In this document: positions 23,113 to 35,600 of the stretch, piece after piece
How positions within the stretch are numbered: position 1 is the stretch's first letter
Layout: each line of letters starts with the position of its first letter
Origin: Melampsora larici-populina 98AG31
Taxonomy: Eukaryota > Basidiomycota > Pucciniomycetes > Pucciniales > Melampsoraceae
NCBI RefSeq assembly: GCF_000204055.1
Contig: NW_006768809.1
Location: 220,695 to 284,694, forward strand
Length of the DNA: 64,000 nucleotides
Reading direction: 5' to 3'
Notes under the pieces: model-generated
The model's database searches: none
Told to the model about the DNA's origin: nothing
What the model saw: the letters and a program-made list of their open reading frames with translations, nothing else
Translations under genes and position numbers: made by a program

Positions 23113-23528
23113 TTAAGGAAACACCGTAAAGATCTTGACCTGAACCCCCCTACTGTTGTATTTTTTTATTAGTGACACTTGAAAAGGTGTTCTGATTTAT
23201 ACTTTTTCACCTCCTTTACAACAGACAAGGTGTTGTAATGTAAATTGACCCAAAAGATGTTCACTTGAAGCGTTTTACTGTACCTTCGTGAATCAGTCCA
23301 CTACATGGGAAACATTTGATCTGGTTCTTTGTGCCAAGGTGTTGACCACCCAACTGCACCTTTCTTATTGATCACATAATGGTCAACCTTGTGAACTCAA
23401 AGTGTTACATTGCTATGCAGTAGCCTTGTTTCATCATGCATATGTGTAACTCCTTCTACAGCACCGCTCGATCAAGCTCAGAAAAAGTAAAGCCTTGAGT
23501 TAGATTACCAATAAAGCTCCATATCTAC
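23113..23528. other. Spacer, no gene seen
   Basis: It lies between the Harbinger right end and the 3' end of the zinc-finger gene. It should contain that gene's 3' UTR and terminator region; no clear signal was recognised. Confidence 0.4.
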
Positions 23529-25085
23529 TTAACCCATCGTAGCACACTTTGATAAAGTCCCCTTTACAAATCCTAAAGCCCAGATTTGTGTATCAGAGCG
23601 TGAAGTAGATGAACAAAGAATCTGATTGACCTCCGGATGAAAAGATATAGTACCTCCACTTGATGATCTTTTTTGGTCATTACCCTCTCTAAAGACTTTC
23701 ATCAGATTTTCAAGACAGTTAGGTTCCGCAGCAGCTTGACTAGCTTTTCGATGGCGTTCCACAAATCGTTCGATGAGAGATAGGTGTGCTTGCCATGTAG
23801 GCTGTCGAGGAGTGGTCTCAAAGTTTTGGTAATCTGATTGATCAAATCCGCCTACTTGATCTCGATAGGGACAGTAATCACGATGTGAGGTCAAAAGGTT
23901 GGTAGGTGGACGGCGCGGAGTGGAATCGACGATCTCTGTTGGAGTTGGGATGAGGATAGACCAGAGGCCTATCTGGCGGTGACATAGCTTGCATGAGAGT
24001 GTGCGAGAGCTAAGTGCTGATGAAGGACGTCCAGATGAAGACGATCTAGGTGTGGCTGCTTGGGGGGCACACGAACGAGAGGTAGGTGTGCCAGGAGGAG
24101 AAGGTACCGAAGAATGTTGAAACTCAATTGAGTCAGGATACCAGCCAAAGAGAGCAAGAATGAGAGTTGACGCAGAAGTGACTCGAGGTACTGATTGGGG
24201 CGTTTTGTTAGTCAAGATCTTTGTCGCCATGAAAAGGGTATCGATAGCGACTTGAGCTAATGGATGTTCTGTATTCAAGGCTGTTGTCTGGGTTGTTTCT
24301 TGTGCAAGTAGTTGTTCAAGGTTGGCTGCAGTCTCAATAAGCTCGGAGGCCGCTTCAAAGCCTCCTGAGCAACGTAGTGCACCAGTGTAGATCGTCGGTA
24401 TACAACGTCGTTTACGCCAAGGACAAGAGTTACGGTGTTCTTCAACGCGCATCCGGCAGCCCAAGTGGGTAAGGCGTACACCGCTCGCAGAGCTCCAACC
24501 GGTATCTGACTGGGTTGAGGGGATGGCCAAGACCCAAGTTGCTTGACAAGATTCGCATTTCATTCGATTTTTGGTACCTGACACACTAGTCCAACCAAAA
24601 CTAGCCAAAGTCGGGGGGGAAAGTGAGGGTGGTTTTCCAGCAGGATAATTGGAGAGTTTGAAAGTCGATAACCTTTTTAAGAAATCAAACAGGTCATTTG
24701 GATGAACATCAGAATGGATTTGATCATTTTTCATTGTACTGTATTCTGATTTAGAAGATCGAGTTTTGAATTTAGATTGTCTTTCACGTCGACGAGTCAC
24801 TAGTCTTGAACGAGCTGCTTCCAAGGCTGGTGTCGAAACCGTAGATTTGGATGGATTGGTCGGCTTGTCACTGATACTTCGAATATAACAAAGAGTACTT
24901 ATGTCAGAAACATTGACAGGGGATCCAAATTAGGTAGATATAATATGGTTGGTCAGAGGGACTGACTGATTGTTGAGAGACGAATTAGGTTGAAGAGATG
25001 ATGATTGTTTAGGCTGAGAATGACTAATGAGCTGAAGAGTTCGAAGAACATTCTCGAGTTGTTGATCTGAATTCTTGCAAGCCAT
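23529..25085 (-). CDS. C3HC zinc-finger protein of the Rsm1/NIPA/Pml39 family, 488 aa, two exons
   Basis: Exons are 24967-25085 (MACKNSDQQLENVLRTLQLI) and 23529-24876 (minus), 1467 nt or 489 codons; the donor used is GTCAGT and the acceptor is either 24877 or 24871. Two BIR-like zinc motifs are visible: CESC ... LGCRMRVEEHRNSCPW from about residue 147, and CKLC ... HRDYCPYRD further on, each C-x2-C followed by H-x3-C. RLSTFKLSNYPAG and LASFGWTS match the start of the C3HC domain. Family members (fission yeast Rsm1, budding yeast Pml39, human ZC3HC1) act at the nuclear basket in mRNA export and quality control. Between the zinc modules is a Ser/Pro-rich linker. Zinc ligands appear intact. Confidence 0.82.
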
Positions 25086-25214
25086 CGTCGATGATTAGAT
25101 GTCTTGACGGCGGAAGAGTGAAGGGGTCTTGAGTGAAGTTGGTCGAGAATCAAGATGAACTGAGAGGCAACAAGTTCTTGGGACTTGGCTCATTTTCGGG
25201 AACAATGGGGAACC

Positions 25215-26075
25215 GGGAGGTCCCTGACAGTGCTGACTGTCAGCTGACAGTAACCGCTGTCACATACCTTTTGCAGACCTTTAAACCCCGTGAAATCATC
25301 TAAAACTTTCACACCCTCTTTTCTTACGCGTCACACCCCCGTCACATGTTTTCTGACATCCCCATATGTACCTCACCAGATCATTTATAAAGATACAACA
25401 TCAAGCTCATTTGCTTGGTTGTGACCAACCAGAGAGGGATATTTCTCTTTTCTCGTGGCTTATTAAAAGATTGATGGGTTTGTCTGCACTTTTACTTGAG
25501 ACACTCGAGCTCACAGAGTGATGATAATATATACATAGATAAGCAAACCCAGAACGATTGAATTGGGAGCACTCTTGGGAGCGCGATAAGATAATCATTG
25601 ATCACTTTTATTGTCTTGATTATTTGAAGATTTTGTTGGAAATAGTTGAGCAAAGTGCTTATAGGTCAAGAGGTGTCCAAAAGTGTTGATCTAACTGGCA
25701 AAGTCAGTTGAGTGAGGTTAACTTGACACATAAAGAAAGATCAATGAGTTGAATCGATTGTTTCTCAGCTTACCTTTAAAGTTCATTTATATTGTCAACA
25801 TTAATCTGCTGGATCCATTTCTTGGGAAGTACCTTGAGCTGAAACCACCGTCATCTCAGTGGCGAGTGTGGTGAACCGTATGACATTGGCGGGGGTATGG
25901 TGAATTGGGGGAGTTGATTTCACCACCCTGTCCTGAGTCTGTCTCGTAGATGGCAAAAGGTGGCGACAGGTGAATGAGGCAGTTGTGTAGGTTGTATAAA
26001 GCCATTTATCTTATGGGTTTATACTGTGCTGACAGTCAGCATGTGTCAGCAGGTGCTGACAGTCAGGGCCCTCCC
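25215..26075. mobile_element. Possible MITE bounded by GGGAGG-CCCTGAC inverted ends
   Basis: The left end GGGAGGTCCCTGACAGTGCT and the right end, inverted GGGAGGGCCCTGACTGTCAG, are similar, with repeated TGACAGT/GCTGACTGTCAGC motifs inside both ends. No target-site duplication was clear. It has no ORF of note and lies 130 bp upstream of the zinc-finger gene start, within its likely promoter. Confidence 0.4.
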
Positions 26076-26284
26076 AAGGGCCGCGATCTCTGTCATTTTC
26101 GATCAAATCAAAACCTGAAGACCAACATCGGGTTATCGGTCCGGGGCCAGGCCTATATCCGATTGTCAACATCCGTCCAAAAGTTGCTTTGTGGGTTTAG
26201 TTGTTGTGTCCCGGAGATCACGTCCTTCGGGAACACTTCAGGATCCGGGTTTTTGTCCTGATAAATCCTGATAATCTGATAATA

Positions 26285-26444
26285 GTGGCTCTCAAACCTG
26301 CCCCAGTTTTCAAAAAACCCAGTTGACCCAGTTGTTTTTTGGCAGTAACTTTGTGTATCAACTTGACATTTGTTGACAGCTCCCAGCCAAAAATTCCACT
26401 GGTGCAACCAGTTTTTTTGAAACTGGGTCAGGTTTGAGAGCCAC
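26285..26444. mobile_element. 160-bp MITE, TSD TA (copy 2 of the family, inverted)
   Basis: The ends are GTGGCTCTCAAACCTG and the exact inverse CAGGTTTGAGAGCCAC, flanked by TA at 26283-26284 and 26445-26446. Its interior, read inverted, matches the MITE at 15880-16031 (GGAATTTTTGGCTG, GAGCTGTCAA, AGTTACTGCC). Confidence 0.82.
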
Positions 26445-26448
26445 TAAT

Positions 26449-26974
26449 GAGGACCCCGGCAAACCCCACGAAAGCCGGTTGACATGGGAGGTATGAATTT
26501 TCGGGGAAAAAAAAATTGACATGGGTGTGTGACAGGTATGAATCTGATTTTTTTCAAAAAATGGTGGTTGTGTGGATGTATGAATTTCACAATCTCCAAA
26601 ATCTGTGAAATTGAACGTAGATGTCACAGGGGTATGAATTTTGCTAAATTTGGGGGGTCAACAAAGACTTGTACCGCTTAGATGCACGGCAAAGCTCGCA
26701 GTTTGTGTTATTTTGAGCAAATTTTGACTGAAAAAAATATTTTTCTCCAAACATGCCAGAAAAAGTTGTCCAATGTGGAGGTCTGGGAGGTATGAGGACT
26801 AAATTTTGATTGACCACACCCTTGGAAACCCCCGGGACGTAGGTGTGAAAGCTGTATGAAACCAGGATTTTTTTAAAAGATTTTTTTAAAAAAGACATCT
26901 TTTTTTGGGTATGAAAAAGGCCAAAATCAGTGATTTTAGACAACCCACTTACCTAGGACTTTGCCGGGGTCCTC
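26449..26974. mobile_element. 526-bp TIR element of unknown type next to the MITE
   Basis: GAGGACCCCGGCAAA at the left and its inverse TTTGCCGGGGTCCTC at the right are flanked by ACTAAT at 26443-26448 and 26975-26980. The interior has recurrent GGTATGAATTT-type segments. The duplication includes the right end of the 26285-26444 MITE, so this element may have inserted at that end. The class is not clear. Confidence 0.55.
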
Positions 26975-27772
26975 ACTAATGATAAAATTCTGATAATACA
27001 GCGTACAGCGCCCCTGATACAAGCAATCTTACAGACTACACTCAGCATATTACATAGGTAAGTGTAAGTCCATGCTACTGTCCAAAACCTCAGCATTAGG
27101 TCATGACAGGTGTATGTCACTCACCTGTCCCACCTTCCCTCAATGAAACAATATCTTACCTCCCATCAGTGTTTCACCGCAAAATTCTTTTTTCATCACC
27201 ACGACGCAATTCCGAAATACACCACGGACGCAACCTACACCACAATCAAGGACATAAATAGAAACCTCGACCATGCCTTACCAACTCCATCGTCTGTTTT
27301 CTTGCCAGAAATACTCTCCGTGGGCGACTTTCCACATCCACAATCTGCCTCCTCGCCTCTTTGAGCATGTATTCCCCGCCAAATTCCAGCGCCAGTCTCC
27401 ACACACAACTCTCACCCTTCACGACCTATCTACTGGTGGCTCCATCGAATTGATTTTCACATCCAAATATCATTCGCAGTCTCAAAACCAACTAGCACCT
27501 TTCACAATTGGTCCCCTTTGGTCTTCACATCTGATTATTCCGACCACCAGCTCCAGGAGTGGTCCCCAATCTTCAGCATTCACATTCTGCGCACATCACT
27601 TGCAGATACATCTCACGCTGCAACCTTGGCCTTTGGGCCACTACTACATTGATCATAGACTAACTCGACAACTATCCCAGTCAGTCTATCTCCTTCATCC
27701 CCTTTTTGTGTATGGATGTTGACACATCCATATTGATTTCAGGTTGAGTCCAATTTCCTTCCCACATACAAC
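26975..27772 (+). other. Unassigned; long ORF without known domain
   Basis: The ORF at about 27273-27722 (149 aa) has His/Pro/Leu-rich sequence and no recognised domain. It may be a 5' part of the gene that follows, or chance. Confidence 0.2.
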
Positions 27773-28890
27773 ATGGTTGTCGCGACCCTAATTCACCCTG
27801 AATATGTCTTTGTCACACCTGGGTACCTTCCTGAACCCCCTCAACCAGGTGCCAAGGCTGGCCAGCCAGTCGGGATCTACTGCCCAACCTGCCATGCTGG
27901 CCTTAAGTATTGGACTCCTAAGGCTGACGCGTGGTTAATCGGGGTATGTCACCGTTTTTTTCCTCTTTTGCTGATACTCATACGCCCATAACAGTGCCCA
28001 AGTAGCCAACAGCACAACATGCGCACCTGGCGCTGTGACCAGTTCAACCACGAACAAACACTCATCAACCTTGGGGTTGCAAGACCCATTATCTCAAGTT
28101 AAAAAGATTGGGGCCCTTGTATATCACCCGCTGGGCACGTACTCAACCCGCTTCCAGAGCCCCCCACACCAGCTTGCGCACAAGAGGTGATTCCTTTTTA
28201 TAGGCAAGTACTCCAACCACAACCCCGCAAACACCCTTTCCAAGGACACGTGATGCAAGGCCCTATTGTGTCAAACACTCCAAGCTGGTCACCACCACTC
28301 TATACCCCCACTGCTAGCTCATTGCTTCCACCACCTCAACTGTTGACTGCACAATCTACCGCCTCAACATCTGGACCTCACCTCAGTACGCCACCAATTC
28401 CTTGCAAGAGACAATCACAAGGACCTGTTTCAAAGGGACATTGGAACAACACTAACAAGGAATGTAGATTCAAATTTTGTCAGACGGTATGGTAGCTTTC
28501 ATCTAGATACCCCTGAGATGAAGTCTTCAATCCACAACCAGCAAGCCAGCCAGCTAACACGTGGTCCTTGTTTTTAAGTACTGCATTACTTACAGACCAG
28601 GTATGTGCCGTACACACCCTTGCCCCAATTCACAGGCCGATGTGCATCCCTACACCCGACCACACACATCAACTGCAACTCCCAATTCCACCACATCATC
28701 CAAACCTATCAACCCCAGGCAAACTCGTTTGGAGCCTTTCTGTCACCAATGGGCACAAAGCTCTAACTCCTTAGGACGCACCTGTGGCTACCTGACCCTA
28801 CTGTATGACCCCAATGAAAAACGGGTATTTTTCAGCGGAGTCACACCCTACTCTTGCAGGCAGACTCGCCGCCGTGCCAGACGAGTCTAA
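27773..28890 (+). CDS. Unknown cysteine-motif protein, several exons, ending in an LTR-like repeat
   Basis: The ATG at 27773 begins MVVATLIHPEYVFVTPGYLP and continues GIYCPTCHAGLKYW; the exon ends at a GTATGT near 27943, and the next starts after ATAACAG near 27992 (CPSSQQHNMRTWRCDQFNHE). Later exons are proline-rich (28187-28488) and then give a cysteine cluster split by an intron: KECRFKFCQT, then CITYRPGMCRTHPCP. The spacing suggests zinc binding. The frame ends inside the repeat starting at 28783 with YLTLLYDPNEKRVFF. Several joins are ambiguous (a stop near 28100 in the simplest reading). It may be a repeated fungal gene carried with transposons. I do not recognise the family. Confidence 0.35.
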
Positions 28891-29115
28891 TGCCAATTTT
28901 TTCTATAAGTCTTTGACCTGCCAGACGAGTCTAATGCCAATTTTTTCTATAAGTCTTTGACCTGCCAGACGAGTCTGCAAGCTTAGAACCCACAGACTCG
29001 CTGGTCCACTCGCAAGCCCCGTCTGGCCAACTCCCAGACTTGCTGCCGCGTCTTTCCCACACCAGATCAGTCTGCCTCGCTGATCCAGATCAGTCTGACT
29101 CACTGATCCTACATA
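28783..29115 (+). repeat. LTR-like repeat, copy 1
   Basis: It starts TGTGGCTACCTGACCCTACT and matches the inverted copy at 45970-46261 over about 300 bp. It is full of related short motifs (CCAGACGAGTCT, CAGACTCGCTGGTC, CCAGATCAGTCTG), like a U3 enhancer array, and has CTACATAAGTC near its downstream end. The TG start and the motif array suggest a solo LTR; the 3' boundary is not resolved. Confidence 0.55.
28876..28977 (+). repeat. 44-bp tandem duplication
   Basis: Units begin at 28876, 28920 and (partial) 28964 with GCCAGACGAGTCTAATGCCA. The first two are identical. The second LTR-like copy at 46 kb has a single unit, so the duplication is specific to this copy. Confidence 0.9.
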
Positions 29116-30180
29116 AGTCTGTCACTTATCACTCCTTTTCATCACGCTCTTCCATCTTCAAAATCACAACCAACCTTTTCAGTTCAAATCTCAACTCATT
29201 ACGACATAACCATTCAGGAAATGACTTGTCTTCCCAAGCCTGTACACTTACTCAACCAACTCCAACCCTGGCTTCATACTCTTCATATTGATCCAAATCA
29301 CTGTTCTCATGTTCTCATTTCAAACGAGCCTCTTGTTATCGAACAAACCGATCAAATCAATCAGTCAATCACACCATCCATCTTTCATCATCACTCACAC
29401 ACCCAGACATCCACTGAATTTCATCACAATTGTATTGCGGATATACATTTTTGTTTCTTTTTGATTTTCAAAACTAACGATTTTCTCAATAACAATTTAA
29501 GCTCATACTTGGTCTTTCATCATCCAACTTTCTCCACGTACTCAAACCTCCTCCGCTAACCATTTGATTGTTGAAGTACTACATTGTCGATATAAGTCAT
29601 ACAAAAACGTACCCGAAGAATCCCCACAAATCCATGAGTGACAGTTCTTCCAAAAGAAGTTATACAATCAAAGTTGAGATGTGCACACTTTCAAACATCA
29701 GCATCAGTTCAATCTTCAATGATCACGTGTCCTACATTTCATGCTTTACATCCAACCTCACATTTGAACATCTTACTGTACTGTAACACCAGATTGTGGT
29801 ATTTTTAAGTTCAATCTTTTGTTCGTAAATTTGAACAGCTTACTGTACTGTAACACCAGATTGTGGTATTTTTAAGTTCAATCTTTTGTTTGTAAAAAAT
29901 ATACAGAAACCTTTCTCTCAAGGGAATGTTTTGGCCACTCACTTGGTGCTCACAACAGCTGAGAGCAATAGTACAGCAAGAACAATAGTTATTTCTCAAA
30001 ATTGTATTTTAAGTGAGAACGGGCCAAAAAAATCAATCAAACACATAAGGAAGTGAAAATACAGAAGATAGTGAGACAACCTCTCCTCACTGATACCCTG
30101 TAACAAAGCATGAAAAAATGGAACTATAAATCAAATGCTAGATTGATTATGAATATAAGGAAGTTAGAAAAATCCTAAAT
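29116..30180. other. No supported gene; contains a tandem duplication
   Basis: ORFs such as 29221-29559 are low-complexity His/Ser/Thr-rich without a domain. The interval contains the 67-bp duplication listed next. Confidence 0.4.
29762..29895. repeat. 67-bp tandem duplication
   Basis: Two near-identical units (29762-29828 and 29829-29895) both contain TTACTGTACTGTAACACCAG and TTTTTAAGTTCAATC. Confidence 0.85.
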
Positions 30181-32452
30181 CTATGAGTCGACAAATCCAG
30201 CCCACTCTAATCCACCCCACTCTTCAACATTGTCAACAAACGTGTCATCAACATCAGCCAAGAGGTCACCATTGACACCATCATCAGCGGGCTGTGATGG
30301 TTCTGATTGATTGTTCTCGGTACCATCCGATATCTTCTCAAGTTTGAAAAAGCCTGCATTCACATCGTCCAACCAGAGACGTCGCTGGGAAGTCTTCATT
30401 TTGTCAAAGCCCAATGCCAAGACTTCAGTTGATAGTGCTGAACCGGGGAGTTGAATCACTCGTAATGAGAACTTATCCTCTGCACGCTTGACAGGGTCGG
30501 GTCCGCAAGGAAATCCTTGGACGTCCATCTTCAGTGCTGTTTCTGTACATAAAAGACAATGAGAATGAGTGAGTTTGTCATCAGATCAGCGGATCAAATC
30601 GTGCTTACTCATCTCAAGACGCAAGCGGTGTGATAGTTGTCCTTTGAGAACATCACTTGGCGAAGGTTCCTTAGCCCTGACGAGATTCTTCTTCCCAGTC
30701 TGTTTTGCCACGACCTCATTGACCGAGAGACCCTGGATATGAGCAGCGAAAATTGTTGGAAAATTGGCCTTAGTTGTGACATAGTCGGCCATGTCATTGT
30801 GTGAAGTGAATTCGCGGCACCACCCAGGGTCTGAAGATGATCCTTCGGTGGCTGCATAGTTACTTGAAGCTATGAGGTAATAAGAGAATGACATTCGATT
30901 GGATTTGTTTGCAATCTGGATATGCAAAGAAGGCAAAAAAAGATATAACATTAATTGATACGTCAATCAACAAATCAATTTGAATAAAATATGAAAAACC
31001 TGGTCATGAAGTCGCTCAATACATCTTAACAACTTGCAGTTGTATTCAGGAAGGGTTTCGCCGTCTGCCACCCCTGCGGCCACTTTGGCATATACCTTGG
31101 CGACTTTTTCTTTACTTACCATCTTGTCATATAATGTCTGCAGCTCTTCTCTTTCTTGAGTCGGCAGTTCATCCCAGCTTTTCTCATCTTCATCTTCATC
31201 ATCATCGTCTTCATGATCATTTGGTTTAGGTGGTGGAGGCAGGCCAGAAAGAGCATAGAAAATTCTTGGATGGAAAACACGTCGACGAGCGAGGGGAAGC
31301 GCAGTCCATAATGCTCCAACCACCTTGTTACAATTAGACAAAACACCGGTTTGTCCTCTGTGAGACACTGTCATGAATACGAGTAATTGATACAATGTAA
31401 GCAAAGATCATAATTATGCAAACAAGAACAATTGACTCACTCTTGGGTTTGCCCCCTTCCTTAGAATAACTCATCCAGAGATGGTAAGCATCATCACCTC
31501 GTTCTCCACCTAACTCGCCACTGATGCAAATAGAATGAATTTGATTGATATAGAGAAGGAAAGATACACAGAACAGAGAGAAAGAAGAACAGAGAGAAAG
31601 ATCAACAAGATGAAAGACGGAACATTAGACAAGACAATGATCAAAAAGGTCAAAGAAAAGATAGACTCACATTGACTTGTTGAGGGTATAACGAGACACG
31701 TTACCCATCATAGCTAGCATGGCCTTGTGCCGTCAATAAAGCTTCTGGATAGCCTTCAATTCGGTCTTGATGTGAGGTGGGACCTGGTTACCATTCTTCT
31801 TACCACGTATTTCAGCCGTGATTTTGTATTCAGGCCAATCATCAACAAGTTCCTTGTAATTTTTAATCGTTGGCATGGTGGTTTCAAAGTGTAATGCGTC
31901 TTTGGTTCTTTCAGTCTCATTGGCGGGATTGTGAATTCTAAGACGTTTGGCACGCTCGTTTGAAGTTGTAGCCAATGTTGATATCAATGATAGTACATGT
32001 TTTCCTTGTCTTTTGTCATTTCTTGCACCGGTTTGATTGTCGATCACGCCAATAGATTCTTCTGGCTCTGTATCAGAAGAGCCTCCTTGATAGTCTTCAT
32101 CCCGGTCATCAGATTCTTCAGAGCTCATGTTGGCGTTATTGACTGAAGCTAATGGTTGTGTTAGTCGACAAGTACTACGTTTGCTGCGTTGAGACTGAGC
32201 CGGAGGAGATCCATTATGGGAAGGAGTTGGTTGTCTGCGCTGAGTTGCAGAAGAGGATGTTTGTCGAGGCAAATGAGGCCGTAAGGCACAATTGGGGGAA
32301 GGTAAGTCAGGTGAAGGACAAGGAGGGGCATGTGCTTGCTGGGTGGTCAAAGCTTGAGGTTGTTGAGAAGAAGGTGGTTGAGGATTGGGTGGTGCTGGTT
32401 GAGAAGATGGTGGCGACTTATGTTTTGCTCCTGATCTTGTGATTCGAGCCAT
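30181..32452 (-). pseudogene. Unknown 630-codon protein gene, five exons, one in-frame TGA
   Basis: Exons (minus) are 31671-32452, 31441-31520, 31000-31367, 30609-30915 and 30181-30536: 1893 nt, 631 codons, all phases consistent with GT/AG ends. The first exon begins MARITRSGAKHKS and is rich in Pro, Gln and Ser, then acidic. The later part is globular: ELGGERGDDAYHLWMSYSKE; LSNCNKVVGALWTALPLARR; PGWCREFTSHNDMADYV; RLWLDDVNAGFFKLEKI. A TGA at 31733-31735 (codon 240) lies between KLY and RHKAMLAMMGN, which clearly belong to one reading frame. It is the only visible lesion. The protein could be a host gene freshly inactivated, an alternative short product, or a base error. No family was recognised. 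Confidence 0.6.
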
Positions 32453-32640
32453 ACCGTCTAGATGATGAAGTATGGATTGATACTACTACGTAGCTTAAAA
32501 GTTAGAGACAGTTTGAATTTATTCAAGTGAAACAGCTGCTTACCGAGTAGAGACAAAAACGTTGAAACAGTCCAAACGGGATATATCGGAATGTTGATTC
32601 AAGAACTTGAGGATATATATCGAGATTGGGAGTATATAAA

Positions 32641-35600
32641 GGATCCCACTATTTGGCGCCCGCTCGAGTAATACCCGAAGCCCGCTTTTTTCGGTGCTTT
32701 ACCCGTGAAAATCATTCATTTTTCAAAGAACCCGGACCCGCCTCAGCCAAATTTGGCCGCAGCCGCGTCACTTCCGGGCTCATACAGCAGCTCGTGCCCG
32801 CTCGGAGGAAACCGGGCTACTGAATTCCCGGAAGTGGGCAATAGTGGGCATCCAAGCTCATCCAAGTGGACACTTGTGTTCTAAATCCGGGCTGAAAGAC
32901 CAAAACGAGATACGCCGCCAGAACTAAGACTGCCCTCAAATTCAACCCAGCACCAGCGATTCAACTTACAAGTTCATTCAACCCACCATCCTCAACAAGC
33001 CTTGTCCCAAGATGGTAAGTCTGTTTCATCTCTATCTCTCCCTGCCTTCTATCTCTCTCCCTGCCTTCATCCGATCAAGTAAGTAAGTTGCTGACCATCT
33101 TCTGATCACAGCCGTCGTTTACTTTTGTCCATTTCCCTTGTCTTTTCAACTCCACCGACCCTCCGATCCTAAACATTGCATTCATATCTTTGACGATGTC
33201 AATACCAGGACCTTCTACTTCGACTTTGAAGAAAAAATTGGTGAACCGTAGTGCTCCCCAAGGCTACCCAGTCTATCCACCGTTTCCACCTCCACCTTTT
33301 ATGTACCCTCCTTACTGGCCACCATTTCCGTATCCATCTCACCAAAACGATACTGTAAACCATTCAGCCCTTCCACATTGGCCATATCCTCCCCCGTTTC
33401 CTTCTTATGGATCTCATTTACCTGGCTCATCATTTCACAATACGGACCACGATGAAGACGCCGCTTCCCCATCTCAACCCGTTCCTAGCTTTATTGAGTC
33501 CAAGACAAGCGTCAAATCGGCTGTTACTCTTAATCTACCGACTCAATCCGCTCCTGTGTCTCAACTTTCCAATCTTTCTCATCCTGCCGAGTTTCCTACA
33601 TCTGCTCCTCTCATTGAAGACAAGACTACCTCCAATCTTTCAACCACGACTTTGAACTCGTCGTTATTCAACACATCAGCAGATGCAGCTCCTTCTCACC
33701 CAACACATCCAATACCGATAGTCAATCAGCAACCCCCTATTGATGATATGGACGTTGATGCAATCAACCTACAAGCTGAACGTGACGAAGAATGCCCCCC
33801 CATTGGTATAACTGCTGTTGTTTCCAACTTAATTCACACCAAGCTGACAGCAATTCGATCTCTTCTATGACCTTTTGTGACACGCAGGTGTTGAACCAGT
33901 TCGTCTATTGGAATCCCCACGATTCGGGAAGCGTTTTGTGGCCCTTGAAAGCGGTGTTATGTATTTGAACGCGGTAGCTAGGCATCAAGGATATGCAATT
34001 GCTATCAAGAGCCACAAGGGCGATAAGCAACGGAAGGCACGGGTCTACTTCAGATGTTCACTTGGACGCACTGTCTCGTCAACCGCTAAGGTCCGTGAAA
34101 CCTCGACAAAGATGACGGGGTGTCTCTTCGAGATATCACTCAATTACCATCAGAAACCCGCTCGATGGATTGTCCAACAGGACTTGAAGAACCCTGACAA
34201 ACACGAACACAACCATCCTGCTTTCGACCAGCCACATAATCTTTCAAAAAACCGGCAATTCTCAGACCATGTCATGGGTCAAATTGACACACTATCCTCA
34301 GCTGGGTGTCGAGCCTCACATATTTGTTGTCTCATCAACTTCCCAGCAGGTTCAGATCCTCTAGTTCGAGATATTCACAACGCTCGATATCGGCTGAAGA
34401 CATCTTGGTTGGCTGGGCGTACACCCATCCAGGGTTTGTTCGATTTGATTTCAGACGCCAATTGGGCCTTTCGTACGATGACGGCACGTGATGGAACATT
34501 ACAGTCCTTGTTTTTGGCCAGCCCGCAAGCAATCACTATGGCTCGTCGGTTTCACACCGTCATCGGTCTCGACTGCACCTACAAGACCAGTCGGTTTAAT
34601 CTCCCCCTGCTTCATATTGTCGGCACATCCAACACACACAAAACTTTCACCGTGGCCTTATGCTTTATGCACAACGAGGTTGAGGATACGTACGTATGGG
34701 CTTTGGAACAGTTGAAATCGGTAGTTCATGATCCAGTTTCCAAAGAACAACCACCAACCAGCCAACCAGAATCAAGCTCTCACTCCGACCCAGACACCTT
34801 GGACCTTTTGAAGACATCCAACGCCAACAATTCGCAAGTTACCACTTCAAATTCGATTTCAGTTGGTATCGAAACAGCTGAAGACAAAGCTTTCACCTCC
34901 TCCAACAACTCAAAACTTCCAAAGACGTTTTGTACTGATGCAGAGCCTGCCCTGTACAATGCGATTGGGAAAGTTTTTCCAGCTTTGACTCATCTTTTAT
35001 GCATTTGGCACATCAACTTCAACATAGGTAAAAATTGTAAGAGCAAGTTCACCGGTCCTGAATTCACCGACTTCATCAAGCTTTGGAATTGGTTTATGCA
35101 AAGCACGACAAAAACTGAATACGACGAAAACCTTGAGGCAGTCAAGAAGATGGCTCATCATCACAAAGTCTTGGAATACCTGGAAAAATCATGGCTTTAT
35201 CGAACTGACAAGTTTGTGGCACTATTCACATCTCAGACCCCCCATTTTGGGAACTCATCCACATCTCGACTCGAGGGCGGCCACCGTCGCCTCAAAGACT
35301 TCCTAGAGGGCAACAACAACGATTTTGTCACCTGTTTCAAGGCTTTCAAGCGTGCCGGGGATTCTCAATTCGACGAGATATTCATTTCGACAGGAATAGA
35401 AAGCCAAAAGACTTTACTCGGCCTACCCAACATGTTCCAGGAACTGAATCGCACAATCTCACATTTTGCGCTGAAAAAAATCAAGGGGCAGTATGATTTG
35501 ATACCCGATTCTCTGAATAGGACTTGCACGAAGACCTTCCGTGGCGTATGGGGACTGCCGTGTTCGCACAAGATTGCTAATGCCTTGACGGAAACTAAAT

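Noticed and set aside
28876..28977. Short CRISPR-like array
   Set aside because: Only two full 44-bp units without distinct spacers, in a eukaryotic LTR-like repeat; it is a simple tandem duplication.
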